Below, in pieces: positions 41,639 through 51,665 of a stretch of 64,000 nucleotides of DNA. The position numbers and the translations under genes were made by a program. This stretch comes from Flavobacterium sp. 270 (GTDB lineage Bacteria > Bacteroidota > Bacteroidia > Flavobacteriales > Flavobacteriaceae): contig NZ_SODM01000002.1 of NCBI RefSeq assembly GCF_004368785.1, positions 186,001 to 250,000 on the forward strand. Reading direction: 5' to 3'. Position 1 is the stretch's first letter. Each line of letters opens with the position of its first letter. The notes below the pieces were generated by a model, which saw nothing but the letters and a program-made list of their open reading frames with translations, had not been told where the DNA came from and did no database searches.

Positions 41639-42886
41639 TTACATACCAGTTCGAATTGCTTCAACGGGATCTAGATTTGCAGCAGAAATCGCCGGCAGAA
41701 TCCCCGATATTAAACCAATAAGTGCAGCTAAGCCGGTTCCTAAAAGAATATTTCCTAAGCTTAAAACAAATTCAAAATCTAATAATTTAGTCAGTAAAAG
41801 AGAAATTCCCCAAACCATCAATAAACCAATTATTCCTCCGATTACGGATAAAATAACAGCTTCAAATAAAAACTGAAATAATATGAATTTATTTTTCGCT
41901 CCCAAAGATTTTTGGATTCCGATAAGATTTGTACGCTCTTTTACAGAAACAAACATAATATTGGCAATTCCGAAACCTCCAACCAAAAGAGAAAATCCAC
42001 TAATAATCCAGCCTACAACATTCATCTGACCTAAAATTCCGTCGATAAAATCAGTGAAACCCGAAAGAACATTAACAAAGAAATTATCCATTTCTCCTGC
42101 TTTCATACCACGAATTGCTCTTATTTTTTGTGCAACTTCTGCTTTATAAGCATCCATATCAATTCCTTTTACAGGTTTTATCACAATTACAGGCGTCATA
42201 GAATCGCTGTCACCATACATTTTACGTAAAAAATTGGCCGGCAGATAAACAGAAGTATCATTGCTGTCACCAAAAAATCCGGCACCTTGTTTAGCAATAA
42301 CTCCAATTACGGTAAAACGCTGTCCGTACAAACGAATATTTTTCCCTATCGGATCAGTAGATCCAAAAAGTCCATCGGCAATGGCGTATCCTAAAACAAT
42401 TACAGCTGTACCAGAATTTGATTCAGATTCATTATAAAATCTTCCTTTATCAAAACTTAAACCGTCAATATCCACCATTTCAAAAGAAGAAGGTACAATA
42501 TTTACATCGGCAACTGTTTTAGAATCGTATTTTAAACTTTCGTGATTTACAAAAAGCTGATAACCGACTTGTTCTGTATTATTGAGTGAATTTTTAAGGC
42601 CAATATATTCGTCATATTTCACATTTGGAAACTGTTCCCTTTTCCATTGTGGAATTTCTGAAGGTCCAAAGCAATACTTCATTAAATAAATTGTATTTTT
42701 ATCTAAGCTGCTCAAATCTTTAGAAATTTTTCGATCTAAAGAATCAACAGCTGCCAACACGGCAATTATCGAAAAAATACCAATTGTAACACCAAGTAAA
42801 GACAACAGTGTACGCAGTTTATTATTTCGTAATGCGTTTATGGCAAAGCTTAAACTTTCTTTTAATAACCTTAGATAAACAATCAT
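41639..42886 (-). CDS. MacB-like ABC transporter permease (FtsX family)
   Basis: 415 aa with an N-terminal membrane helix (LRTLLSLLGVTIGIFSIIAVLAAV), a large periplasmic MacB-type domain (about 50-275) and three C-terminal helices. These include the FtsX segment GIANIMFVSVKERTNLIGIQKSLGAKNKFIL. No ATPase gene is adjacent. MacB-like permeases work in efflux or lipoprotein release, not import. It is divergent from purH. Confidence 0.9.
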   Translation of the reverse strand: MIVYLRLLKESLSFAINALRNNKLRTLLSLLGVTIGIFSIIAVLAAVDSLDRKISKDLSSLDKNTIYLMKYCFGPSEIPQWKREQFPNVKYDEYIGLKNSLNNTEQVGYQLFVNHESLKYDSKTVADVNIVPSSFEMVDIDGLSFDKGRFYNESESNSGTAVIVLGYAIADGLFGSTDPIGKNIRLYGQRFTVIGVIAKQGAGFFGDSNDTSVYLPANFLRKMYGDSDSMTPVIVIKPVKGIDMDAYKAEVAQKIRAIRGMKAGEMDNFFVNVLSGFTDFIDGILGQMNVVGWIISGFSLLVGGFGIANIMFVSVKERTNLIGIQKSLGAKNKFILFQFLFEAVILSVIGGIIGLLMVWGISLLLTKLLDFEFVLSLGNILLGTGLAALIGLISGILPAISAANLDPVEAIRTGM

Positions 42887-42995
42887 ATTTTAAAAATTTT
42901 CAATAAAGTAAAATTCAATAATTTAAAAACAAAAACCTAACAAAACTTAACTTACTCATCAGTAGATTTTTTTACCATATTGTTACATCAATTAC

Positions 42996-43026
42996 TTTAA
43001 AATAATATTTAAAAAAACTACTTTTG
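42996..43026 (+). promoter_or_regulatory. Candidate purH promoter
   Basis: TTTA (42996-42999), 19 bases, then TACTTTTG (43019-43026). The -7 box covers the TTG that would be an alternative start, which supports the ATG at 43051. Confidence 0.5.
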
Positions 43027-43050
43027 CAGTCTGAAAAATATAACTACACA

Positions 43051-44577
43051 ATGAGCACAACAAAAAAAATACAATCTGCATTAATTTCTGTTTTTTCGAA
43101 AGATGGTTTAGAGCCAATTGTTAAGAAATTACACGAACAAAATGTAACACTTTACTCTACTGGAGGAACTGAAGAATTCATTAAAAACCTTGGTATTCCG
43201 GTAGTTCCTGTTGAAGATATTACTTCTTTTCCTGAAATTCTTGGAGGAAGGGTAAAAACTTTACACCCGAAAATTTTTGGTGGAATTTTGAATCGTCAGG
43301 ATAACGAAAGTGATGTACAGCAAATGAAGGAATTTGATATTCCTCAGATTGATTTGGTTATTGTTGACTTATATCCTTTTGAAAAAACGGTTGCATCTGG
43401 TGCAAGCGAACAAGATATTATTGAAAAAATTGATATTGGAGGAATTTCATTAATTCGTGCCGGAGCAAAAAACTTTAAGGATACTGTAATTGTTGCTTCT
43501 GTAAACGAATACAGCTTGCTTCTTGATTTAATTACAAATCAAGACGGAGCTACAACTCTTGAAAACAGAAGATTATTGGCTACAAAAGCATTCCATGTTT
43601 CTTCTCATTATGACGGAGCTATTTTTAATTATTTTAATACAGACGAAACGATCTACAAAGAAAGTATTGCAGGTGGCCAAGTTTTAAGATATGGTGAAAA
43701 CCCACATCAAAAAGGCTTCTTTTTTGGAGATTTTGATGCTATGTTCAAAAAAGTTCACGGAAAAGAATTATCATACAACAACTTACTAGATGTTGACGCC
43801 GCTGTAAATTTAATTGCTGAATTTAAAACTGACGGACCAACTTTTGCAATCCTAAAACACAACAATGCATGCGGATTAGCTTCTAGAAAAACAATCAGTG
43901 AAGCTTATTTAGCAGCTTTGGCTTGCGATCCGACTTCTGCCTTTGGAGGTGTTTTAATTTCAAATGTTAAAATTGATTTGGCTACAGCTCAGGAAATCAA
44001 CAAATTATTTTGTGAAGTTGTAATTGCGCCAGCTTATGATAATGAGGCGATTGAGGTTTTACAAGAGAAGAAAAACAGAATTATATTGGTTCAAAATGAT
44101 GTTGAATTACCATCTCGTCAAGTAAGAACTTGTCTTAATGGTTTGTTAATTCAGGACAGAAATAATATTACGGATAATAAAGAGCATTTAAAAACCGTTA
44201 CAATTACAGAACCTACTGCTCAGGAGATCGAAGATTTGATCTTTGCTTCTAAAATCTGCAAGAATACAAAATCAAACACTATTGTATTTGCTAAAAACGG
44301 AACATTGATCTCATCTGGTACAGGTCAGACTTCAAGAGTTGATGCTTTAATACAAGCTGTAGATAAGGCAAAAGCTTTTGGATTTGATTTAACTGGTGCT
44401 TCTATGGCAAGCGACGCGTTTTTCCCGTTTCCGGATTGTGTTGAATTAGCTAAAAATGCAGGAATAACTGCTGTAATTCAGCCAGGAGGTTCGATAAAAG
44501 ACGAATTAAGCATAAATTATTGCAACGAAAATAATCTTGCAATGGTATTTACAGGAACACGTCATTTTAAACATTAA
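43051..44577 (+). CDS. purH: Bifunctional AICAR formyltransferase / IMP cyclohydrolase
   Basis: This enzyme catalyses the last two steps of purine synthesis to IMP. I choose ATG 43051 (508 aa) over a TTG at 43024 that lies in the promoter. The N-terminal MGS-like cyclohydrolase domain contains STGGTEEFIKNLGIPV, GGRVKTLHPKIFGGIL and DLVIVDLYPFEKTV. The C-terminal transformylase domain contains RYGENPHQKGFFFG, KHNNACGLA, GTGQTSRVDA and ASDAFFPFPD. It precedes mreB on the same strand, but mreB has its own -7 box. Confidence 0.96.
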   Translation: MSTTKKIQSALISVFSKDGLEPIVKKLHEQNVTLYSTGGTEEFIKNLGIPVVPVEDITSFPEILGGRVKTLHPKIFGGILNRQDNESDVQQMKEFDIPQIDLVIVDLYPFEKTVASGASEQDIIEKIDIGGISLIRAGAKNFKDTVIVASVNEYSLLLDLITNQDGATTLENRRLLATKAFHVSSHYDGAIFNYFNTDETIYKESIAGGQVLRYGENPHQKGFFFGDFDAMFKKVHGKELSYNNLLDVDAAVNLIAEFKTDGPTFAILKHNNACGLASRKTISEAYLAALACDPTSAFGGVLISNVKIDLATAQEINKLFCEVVIAPAYDNEAIEVLQEKKNRIILVQNDVELPSRQVRTCLNGLLIQDRNNITDNKEHLKTVTITEPTAQEIEDLIFASKICKNTKSNTIVFAKNGTLISSGTGQTSRVDALIQAVDKAKAFGFDLTGASMASDAFFPFPDCVELAKNAGITAVIQPGGSIKDELSINYCNENNLAMVFTGTRHFKH

Positions 44578-44583
44578 TTTGTT

Positions 44584-44591
44584 TAACTTTG
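44584..44591 (+). promoter_or_regulatory. -7 box of the mreB operon
   Basis: TAACTTTG, an exact TAnnTTTG, 41 bases before the mreB start and just after the purH stop. Confidence 0.5.
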
Positions 44592-44631
44592 TTCAAAATA
44601 TTTTTTAACATTTTAAACCCCTAAAAAACTT

Positions 44632-45660
44632 ATGGGATTTTTTGATTTCATGACCGAGGATATTGCGATAGATCTTGGTACCGCAAACACTTTAATCATT
44701 CATAATGATAAAGTTGTAATTGATAGCCCTTCAATCGTTGCACGTGATAGAATATCAGGCAAAATTATTGCTGTTGGTAAGGAAGCTAACATGATGCAGG
44801 GTAAAACACATGAAAATATCAAGACCATAAGGCCTTTGAAAGATGGTGTAATTGCTGATTTTGATGCTTCGGAAAAAATGATCAATATGTTCATTAAAAG
44901 TATTCCTGCATTAAAGAAAAGAATGTTTACTCCAGCGTTAAGAATGGTAGTATGTATTCCGTCTGGTATTACTGAGGTTGAGATGCGTGCAGTAAAAGAA
45001 TCTTGTGAGAGAGTAAACGGAAAAGAAGTTTACTTGATACATGAGCCAATGGCAGCAGCAATTGGTATTGGTATCGATATCATGCAGCCAAAAGGAAATA
45101 TGATTGTTGATATCGGAGGTGGTACAACAGAAATCGCTGTAATCGCATTAGGGGGAATTGTATGCGACAAATCTGTAAAAATTGCAGGTGACGTTTTTAC
45201 AAACGATATTGTTTATTATATGCGTACGCAACACAACTTATTTGTTGGAGAAAGTACTGCAGAGAAAATAAAAATTCAGATTGGAGCTGCTATCGAAGAT
45301 TTAGACGGTCCTCCAGAAGATATGTCAGTTCAAGGTAGAGATTTACTTACTGGTAAACCAAAACAAGTAGATGTTTCTTACCGTGAGATTGCAAAAGCAT
45401 TAGATAAATCAATTCAGCGTATTGAAGATGCTGTAATGGAAACATTATCGCAAACTCCTCCAGAATTAGCAGCAGATATCTACAATACTGGTATTTATTT
45501 AGCTGGTGGTGGATCGATGCTTAGAGGTCTTGACAAACGTATTTCTCAAAAAACAGATTTACCTGTTTATATTGCAGAAGATCCTTTACGTGCTGTTGTA
45601 CGTGGTACAGGAATGGCCCTTAAAAACATTGCAAAATTCAAAAGCATCTTAATCAAATAA
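44632..45660 (+). CDS. mreB: Rod shape-determining protein MreB
   Basis: This actin-like ATPase forms membrane-bound filaments that position the cell-wall elongation machine. The 342 aa show phosphate 1 IDLGTANTLI, VVCIPSGITEVEMRAV, phosphate 2 IVDIGGGTTEIAVIALGGIV, and adenosine site IYLAGGGSMLRGLD. It is the first gene of mreB-mreC-mreD-mrdA-rodA. Confidence 0.98.
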   Translation: MGFFDFMTEDIAIDLGTANTLIIHNDKVVIDSPSIVARDRISGKIIAVGKEANMMQGKTHENIKTIRPLKDGVIADFDASEKMINMFIKSIPALKKRMFTPALRMVVCIPSGITEVEMRAVKESCERVNGKEVYLIHEPMAAAIGIGIDIMQPKGNMIVDIGGGTTEIAVIALGGIVCDKSVKIAGDVFTNDIVYYMRTQHNLFVGESTAEKIKIQIGAAIEDLDGPPEDMSVQGRDLLTGKPKQVDVSYREIAKALDKSIQRIEDAVMETLSQTPPELAADIYNTGIYLAGGGSMLRGLDKRISQKTDLPVYIAEDPLRAVVRGTGMALKNIAKFKSILIK

Positions 45661-45772
45661 GATTCTTTAACTAATAATCAAAATACTTTTATTAGAGTTG
45701 AATTGAGAATATTTAACTCTAATAAAATTTGAACCTATAAGCATATCCTGAAACAAAATAACCAAACAAGAA

Positions 45773-46597
45773 ATGCAGCAAATTTTTAATTTCATTATAA
45801 GAAACAGTAATCGATTGCTGTTTTTGCTGCTTTTAGGTATTTCGTTGTCTCTCACAATTCAATCACATTCATATCACAGAAGCAAATTAATCAGTTCTGC
45901 TAATTTTTTAAGCGGAGGTGTTTATGAAAGAATCAATCATGTAAATGAATACTTGAATTTAAGAACTGAAAATGACGAACTTGTACTTGAAAACGCAAGA
46001 TTAAAAAGTCTTTTATTCAACAAAGAAGACACTACAAAATTACCTTTGGCTGATAGTATAAAAGGAGTAAAACCTGCAGATATTATTGTTTCAAAAGTAA
46101 TACACAACTCATACAGCACACATGAGAACTTTATTACTTTAAATTCAGGAGAAAACGATGGTGTTAAACCTGACATGGGAGTAATTAACAGCCTTGGTAT
46201 TGTTGGTATTATAGACAATACTTCTCCTAGATATTCTACTGTAGTTAGTATTTTGAATATGAAGTCGCAGATTAATGCGAAACTAAAAAAATCAAACCAT
46301 TTTGGCTCCTTGACCTGGGACGGAAAAAGTACAGGTTTTGTTCAATTAGTGGATGTTCCTAGATTAGCCACTATTAGAAAAGGTGATACTATTGTTACTG
46401 GAGGACAGTCGGTAATTTTCCCTGAAGGAATTAATATCGGAACAGTAGACAAAATATATAAAAAGGATGACTCTAGTTTTTATGTTATAAACGTTAAACT
46501 ATTTAACGACATGACTAATTTAGGTCACGTGTACATTATCAAGAGTAAAGACAGAGAAGAACTTATTAATTTAGAAAACAAAGGAAAAGATGAATAG
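45773..46597 (+). CDS. mreC: Rod shape-determining protein MreC
   Basis: 274 aa. One N-terminal membrane helix (RLLFLLLLGISLSLTIQ), a coiled coil (about 55-78: YLNLRTENDELVLENARLKSLLF) and a beta-barrel periplasmic domain with the conserved INSLGIVGIIDNTSPRYSTVVSIL stretch. It links MreB filaments to PBP2/RodA. It overlaps mreD by 8 bases. Confidence 0.95.
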   Translation: MQQIFNFIIRNSNRLLFLLLLGISLSLTIQSHSYHRSKLISSANFLSGGVYERINHVNEYLNLRTENDELVLENARLKSLLFNKEDTTKLPLADSIKGVKPADIIVSKVIHNSYSTHENFITLNSGENDGVKPDMGVINSLGIVGIIDNTSPRYSTVVSILNMKSQINAKLKKSNHFGSLTWDGKSTGFVQLVDVPRLATIRKGDTIVTGGQSVIFPEGINIGTVDKIYKKDDSSFYVINVKLFNDMTNLGHVYIIKSKDREELINLENKGKDE

Positions 46598-47096
46598 CGC
46601 ATTGTTAGTCAATATTTTTCGATTTATTATGTTGCTGGCAATTCAGATTGTTATTTTTAATAATATGAATTTCCTGGGCTACATAAGCTCTTTTCCATAC
46701 ATCTTATATATTATTTTATATCCTGTAAACAGTAATAGAACCGGGCTGATCATTTCTAGTTTTTTACTTGGACTTACGATGGATATGTTTTGTAATTCTG
46801 GCGGTATTCATGCTGCGGCGTGTCTTGTACTAGCTTATTACAGGCCTTATATTTTTAAATTTTCATTTGGTCTGAGTTACGAGTATCAAACCATAAAACT
46901 AAACGAATCATTGACACCCGAAAGGTTTTCATTTATTCTCGTATCGGTTTTATTGCACCATATTGTATTGTTTATATTAGAAGCTTTCCAATTTAATTTT
47001 ATTTGGGACATTCTGCTCCGAACTTTGTTTAGTACAATATTTACAATAATCACTTCAATCATAATAATATATCTTATTAAGCCTAATAAACGATGA
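46590..47096 (+). CDS. mreD: Rod shape-determining protein MreD
   Basis: 168 aa, about five membrane helices with few charged residues, matching MreD in size and context. The sequence is poorly conserved in this family, so the call rests on position between mreC and mrdA and on topology. It overlaps mrdA by four bases (ATGA). Confidence 0.88.
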   Translation: MNSALLVNIFRFIMLLAIQIVIFNNMNFLGYISSFPYILYIILYPVNSNRTGLIISSFLLGLTMDMFCNSGGIHAAACLVLAYYRPYIFKFSFGLSYEYQTIKLNESLTPERFSFILVSVLLHHIVLFILEAFQFNFIWDILLRTLFSTIFTIITSIIIIYLIKPNKR

Positions 47097-49054
47097 GAAA
47101 AGTCCTGCTGCCCACTTTAATTATTATTGCAGCATCTTTGCTAGTAATTCGGATATTTTATCTGCAGGTTATTGATGATTCGTTCAAACTAAAATCAGAA
47201 AATAACGCTATTAAGAAAAAATATGATTATCCAGAAAGAGGTTATATTTACGATAGAAATGGCAAACTATTAGTTGCCAATCAGGCATCTTATGATATTA
47301 TGGTGATTCCTAGAGAAGTAAAGGAAGATCTTAATATTAATGAGTTCTGTGCTTTATTAAACATCACAAAAGAAGATTACGATAAAAGAATTGCAAAGGC
47401 TAAAGTATATAGTCCGAGATTACCATCTGTCTTTTTATCTCAGTTAAACAAATCTGAATTTGCTGCTTTTCAGGAAAAAATCAGAAAGTATGAAGGTTTC
47501 TATTTTCAAAAGAGATCTCTTCGTGATTACGAAGTAGATTACGGCGCAAATATTTTTGGATCTATTACTCAGGTAAACGAAAAAATAATTGCTAAAAACC
47601 CATACTATAACAGCGGTGATTTAATTGGAAAACAAGGTGTTGAAGAAAGCTATGAAGATATTTTACGCGGTATAAAAGGTGTAAAATACATTCAGAAAGA
47701 CAAATACAACCGAGAAATAGGTTCTTATAAAGAAGGAAAATACGATACTATTGCAGTAGCCGGAGAAGATATCAATTTAACTATTGATGCTGAACTTCAA
47801 AAATACGGTGAAGAATTAATGATCAATAAAAGAGGTGGAATCGTAGCCATTGAACCTGGTTCTGGTGAAATTCTAGCTTTAGTAACTGCCCCTTCTTATG
47901 ATCCGGGAATTTTGGTTGGAAGACAAAGATCTAAAAACTATACGCTTTTGTATCATGATTCTATTGCAAAACCTTTATATGACAGAGGACTTTTAGCAGA
48001 ATATCCTCCAGGATCTCCTTTTAAAATTCTAACGGGATTGGTTGCACTTCAGGAAGGTGTGATTAATGAACAGACTACATTTATGTGTCATCACGGATTC
48101 AGCTACGGAGGCGGCCGTTTTATGAAATGTCACGGTTTTGGACCACATCAATTACATAACGGTATTTATAATTCTTGTAATACGTATTTTGCACAATCGT
48201 ATATGCTGACGATTAATAAATATAAAGATCCGGGACAAGCCGTAGATGTTTGGAGTGACCATGTTAAGAGTTTTGGGCTAGGTCAGTTTATGGGTTACGA
48301 TTTACCAATCGGTAAAAGAGGAAATATTCCAACCTCTAAAACCTACAAGAAAATCTATCCTAACGGCGGCTGGAGAAGCACAACAATTGTATCTAATGCG
48401 ATTGGTCAGGGAGAGGTTTTAATGACCCCTATTCAATTAGCTAATATGATGGCAACTGTTGCCAATCAAGGATTTTACTATACTCCTCATATCATTAAAA
48501 AAATCGAGGGAAGAAAAATTGATACTAAGTTTACAACAAAGCATGTTACTACAATTGACAAAAAATATTTCCCGCCTGTTATAAGTGGTTTATTCGATGT
48601 ATATAATTTTGGTACTGCTCATGCGTTGAGAGTAGAAGGCATTGATATTTGTGGAAAAACAGGTACTGCAGAGAATTTTGCAAAAATAAACGGTAAAAGA
48701 ACACAATTAGAAGATCACTCAATATTTGTAGCTTTTGCGCCTAAGGACAATCCGAAAATTGCAATTGCCATTATGATCGAAAACGGAGGATTTGGTGCTT
48801 CTGTAGCTGGTCCTGTTGCGAGTTTGATGATTGAGAAATATCTAAAGAAAAAAATCTCAAGAACAGATTTAGAAATTAGGGTTTTAAACAAAAGTTTGGC
48901 AAGCGAATACGCAAAAGTAGCGCCTCCAAACCCAGCCAGTATTATAGAATCTACACCAAGAGATTCTACTTTAAGAGCAAAAATTATTGTTCCAAAAGTG
49001 GTTAAGCCAAAAGAAGAAATTAAAAAAACACCATTAGACACTACTGACAACTAA
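47093..49054 (+). CDS. mrdA: Penicillin-binding protein 2 (elongation transpeptidase)
   Basis: This protein crosslinks peptidoglycan during side-wall growth with RodA as its glycosyltransferase. The 653 aa have one N-terminal membrane anchor (LLPTLIIIAASLLVIRIFYL) and a dimerisation domain beginning DYPERGYIYDRNGKLLVANQ. The transpeptidase domain has S308-x-x-K311 (GSPFK), S361-C-N363 and K522-T-G-T. A Lys/Pro-rich tail closes the protein. All catalytic residues are present. Confidence 0.97.
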   Translation: MRKVLLPTLIIIAASLLVIRIFYLQVIDDSFKLKSENNAIKKKYDYPERGYIYDRNGKLLVANQASYDIMVIPREVKEDLNINEFCALLNITKEDYDKRIAKAKVYSPRLPSVFLSQLNKSEFAAFQEKIRKYEGFYFQKRSLRDYEVDYGANIFGSITQVNEKIIAKNPYYNSGDLIGKQGVEESYEDILRGIKGVKYIQKDKYNREIGSYKEGKYDTIAVAGEDINLTIDAELQKYGEELMINKRGGIVAIEPGSGEILALVTAPSYDPGILVGRQRSKNYTLLYHDSIAKPLYDRGLLAEYPPGSPFKILTGLVALQEGVINEQTTFMCHHGFSYGGGRFMKCHGFGPHQLHNGIYNSCNTYFAQSYMLTINKYKDPGQAVDVWSDHVKSFGLGQFMGYDLPIGKRGNIPTSKTYKKIYPNGGWRSTTIVSNAIGQGEVLMTPIQLANMMATVANQGFYYTPHIIKKIEGRKIDTKFTTKHVTTIDKKYFPPVISGLFDVYNFGTAHALRVEGIDICGKTGTAENFAKINGKRTQLEDHSIFVAFAPKDNPKIAIAIMIENGGFGASVAGPVASLMIEKYLKKKISRTDLEIRVLNKSLASEYAKVAPPNPASIIESTPRDSTLRAKIIVPKVVKPKEEIKKTPLDTTDN

Positions 49055-49069
49055 CAAAGATTATTTCAA

Positions 49070-50305
49070 ATGAAAAATCAAAGTGTAAAAAATAACATTG
49101 ACTGGATAAGTGTCTTTATTTATATTGCCTTAGTAACATTAGGGTGGTTGAATATTTACTCCTCTTCGTTATTATCTACAGACGGAACATACCAAAAACA
49201 ATTGATTTTTATTGGTTGTACAATTCCTTTGATATTTGTCGTGCTTTTTGTTGATGGAAAGTTTTACGAAAAATACGCCAGTATTATTTTTGGTGTCGCA
49301 CTTTTATCATTGGCAGGTTTATTTCTTTTTGGAAAAACCATTGCAGGACAAAGATGCTGGTATGCTATTGGAAGTTTTACTTTGCAGCCTTCTGAGTTTG
49401 CAAAAGCAGCTACATCACTTGCATTAGCCAAATATTTAAGTGATTCTCAGATTAATTTAAAAGATGTAAACAGGCAGGTACAGGCATTGGCAATTGTATT
49501 TTTACCCGTAATGCTTATTTTACCGCAACCCGATCCTGGAAGTGCCTTGATTTACAGTATTTTTATTGTTGTTTTATATAGAGAAGGTCTGCCTTCCTGG
49601 TATGTTTGGACAGGTTTTATAACTATTCTACTGTTCGTATTAACACTCGTTTTAGAACCGTATGTCGTTATTTTAATTGCTTTGGCAGTATTAATGATTA
49701 TTCATTTTAAAGGACGTGCCGTCGATCGAAATGTGCTTTTAAGCGCTATTTTGCTGGCTATTATTTCGGCTTTTGTTTTGTCTGTTGATTATGTTTTTGA
49801 TAACGTTTTTAAACAACACCATAGAGACCGTTTTAATATTTTACTTGGGAAATCGGTCGACATGAAAGGAATTGGATACAATACCAATCAATCGGAAATT
49901 GCTATTGGATCTGGAGGATGGATTGGAAAAGGATTCTTGGAAGGAACGCAAACTAAAGGTGGTTTTGTTCCTGAACAACATACAGATTACATCTTTACCA
50001 CTGTTGGTGAAGAATGGGGTTTTGCAGGTTCATTGGTTGTTATTTTACTTTTTGTTGGATTATTTTTAAGGGTAATTTATTTAGCTGAAAGACAGAAAAC
50101 AAAATTCAGCCGGGTTTATGGCTATTGTGTTGCCGGAATTTTATTTATTCACTTCTTTGTAAATATTGCAATGGTTATTGGGATTTTCCCAACTATTGGT
50201 GTACCATTACCGTTCTTTTCTTATGGGGGATCTGGACTCTGGGGCTTTACTATCCTACTCTTTATTTTCTTGAAAATGGATGCTAATAAAGTTAATGAAT
50301 GGTAG
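49070..50305 (+). CDS. rodA: Peptidoglycan glycosyltransferase RodA
   Basis: This multi-span SEDS protein polymerises lipid II for cell elongation. The 411 aa have about ten helices and SEDS marks: WYAIGSFTLQPSEFAKAATSLALAKYL, LPQPDPGSALIY with the catalytic-region Asp, FVPEQHTDYIFTTVGEEWGF, and GVPLPFFSYGGSGLWGF. It is the last gene of the operon. Confidence 0.97.
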   Translation: MKNQSVKNNIDWISVFIYIALVTLGWLNIYSSSLLSTDGTYQKQLIFIGCTIPLIFVVLFVDGKFYEKYASIIFGVALLSLAGLFLFGKTIAGQRCWYAIGSFTLQPSEFAKAATSLALAKYLSDSQINLKDVNRQVQALAIVFLPVMLILPQPDPGSALIYSIFIVVLYREGLPSWYVWTGFITILLFVLTLVLEPYVVILIALAVLMIIHFKGRAVDRNVLLSAILLAIISAFVLSVDYVFDNVFKQHHRDRFNILLGKSVDMKGIGYNTNQSEIAIGSGGWIGKGFLEGTQTKGGFVPEQHTDYIFTTVGEEWGFAGSLVVILLFVGLFLRVIYLAERQKTKFSRVYGYCVAGILFIHFFVNIAMVIGIFPTIGVPLPFFSYGGSGLWGFTILLFIFLKMDANKVNEW

Positions 50306-50306
50306 C

Positions 50307-50350
50307 TGCTGCAAAGGTACTAAGGTGCTAAGATTCAAAGCTACAAAGGG
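50307..50350. repeat. Short degenerate repeat 'aaaggtactaaggtgctaag'
   Basis: Reiterated CAAAG / CTAAG words just after rodA, of the dispersed 'caaaggtgctaagg' type common in flavobacterial intergenic DNA. Related words occur at 22840-22864. Confidence 0.4.
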
Positions 50351-50397
50351 TGTACCGAAATATAAATATTAGAGACTCTACTTAAGATATTATACAT

Positions 50398-50432
50398 AAA
50401 AAAGTCCGAAGTTTTTAAGCTTCGGACTTTTT
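50398..50432. terminator. Bidirectional terminator between rodA and the DedA gene
   Basis: AAGTCCGAAG pairs with CTTCGGACTT, flanked by A- and T-runs. Confidence 0.92.
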
Positions 50433-50450
50433 TGTATTTATATATTTCTA

Positions 50451-51131
50451 TTATATTTTTTCGCTTGGTCTCTTTTTTAAGAGTTTTAAAAGAACCGGGA
50501 ATGTTGAGATTATAATAATGATTATAATGATGTATTCTATGTGTTTCTTTAAATCTATTCCTTGTTTTAAAAATACGCCGTATAAATAGTGTCCTGCAAA
50601 AATCAATATGAAAGACCATAAAACTGAACTCACAATATTGTAAAACATGAATTTCTTTTTATCCATAGAAACTATTCCTGCAATAATTGGAGCAAAGGTT
50701 CTGAAAATTGGTAAGAAACGTGCATAAATTATAGCCTTTCCACCATATTTTTCGAAGAAATCTTTAGACTGTAAAAGGTATTTCTTTTTAAACCAAAATG
50801 TATCTTCTTTTTTAAAGAGATAATAACCACTTTTTGCACCAAACCAATACCCAGTCATGTTACCAAAAACTCCCATAGTTGCAACAGCAATAGAAAGTAA
50901 AAGTACATTTACAAAATCACTCGGAATATCTACAACATTTTGAATTAGGTCGCGGCTATAAATACCTGCTAGAAAAAGTAAACTATCTCCGGGCAGAAAA
51001 AAACCTGCAAAAAGTCCTGTTTCAGCAAAAACTATAAACAAAACAATAAAAAGACCAATTTGAAAACCTCCTATACTTAAAGTAATATAAAATTCAGGGT
51101 TTACTAATTGTGTCCATTCAAAATTATTCAT
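50451..51131 (-). CDS. DedA-family membrane protein
   Basis: 226 aa with about five helices. DedA marks are FAETGLFAGFFLPGDSLLFLAG, GNMTGYWFGAKSGY, FFEKYGGKAIIYARFLPIFRTFAPIIAG and NIVSSVLWSFILIFAGHYLYG. Members of this family are implicated in recycling of undecaprenyl phosphate and other lipid carriers, which would suit its place next to the cell-wall cluster. That link is inference. Confidence 0.92.
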   Translation of the reverse strand: MNNFEWTQLVNPEFYITLSIGGFQIGLFIVLFIVFAETGLFAGFFLPGDSLLFLAGIYSRDLIQNVVDIPSDFVNVLLLSIAVATMGVFGNMTGYWFGAKSGYYLFKKEDTFWFKKKYLLQSKDFFEKYGGKAIIYARFLPIFRTFAPIIAGIVSMDKKKFMFYNIVSSVLWSFILIFAGHYLYGVFLKQGIDLKKHIEYIIIIIIIISTFPVLLKLLKKRPSEKI

Positions 51132-51222
51132 AAAAGTTTGGTTATATTTATAAGTCGTGAAAGTAGCAATAATTTACCTTAACTACAATAAAATACGGTA
51201 TTTTAAAGATAAATTAACTATT

Positions 51223-51250
51223 AAAAAAGCCCAAATATTACCTTGGGCTT
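51223..51250 (-). terminator. Terminator of the metal-linked operon
   Basis: AAGCCCAA (51227-51234) pairs with TTGGGCTT (51243-51250), followed on the minus strand by TTTTTT. It lies 10 bases after the HMA gene stop. Confidence 0.85.
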
Positions 51251-51259
51251 CAAAAAATA

Positions 51260-51601
51260 TTACTCTCTAACGTACTTGCAGCAAGTATGCAAATTGTCAT
51301 AATCTGCTTCGGCCGCTTTAACTTCTTTAGTATCATGTCCTACTTTTGCAATCGCATTATTCAAGTCTGCTGTCGATGATTTTTCTTCATTTAAAATTAC
51401 CGTCAATTGGTGTGAAGTTATGTCCCAATTGGCAGTCTTAACGCCCGGAACTCCAAAAGCAGCTTTTTCGATACGTTTTTTACATTGCTCGCAATTACCA
51501 TTTACCTCTGTTGTATATTTTAAATTCTTACTTTTTTTAGCTTGTGCCTGAGCTGAAAAACCAACAAAAGTTACTAGTATTATTAAAATTATTTTTTTCA
51601 T
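51260..51601 (-). CDS. Secreted heavy-metal-associated (HMA) domain protein
   Basis: 113 aa with signal peptide (MKKIILIILVTFVGFSAQAQA). One HMA fold has metal-binding C37-x-x-C40 in NGNCEQCKKRIE, in the usual first-loop position, and there is an extra HTCC near the C-terminus (about 107-109). The lipid-free exported form suggests a periplasmic copper (or similar) chaperone. It is last in an operon after a TonB receptor. Confidence 0.9.
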   Translation of the reverse strand: MKKIILIILVTFVGFSAQAQAKKSKNLKYTTEVNGNCEQCKKRIEKAAFGVPGVKTANWDITSHQLTVILNEEKSSTADLNNAIAKVGHDTKEVKAAEADYDNLHTCCKYVRE

Positions 51602-51665
51602 TTTTATAAATTATTAATGTTTAAAAATTTGTTATTGCTATTGCTATTAAATTTGATATGTTAAC

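Noticed and set aside
43024..43050. TTG start for purH
   Set aside because: The TTG is part of the TACTTTTG promoter box. The ATG at 43051 fits the family start.
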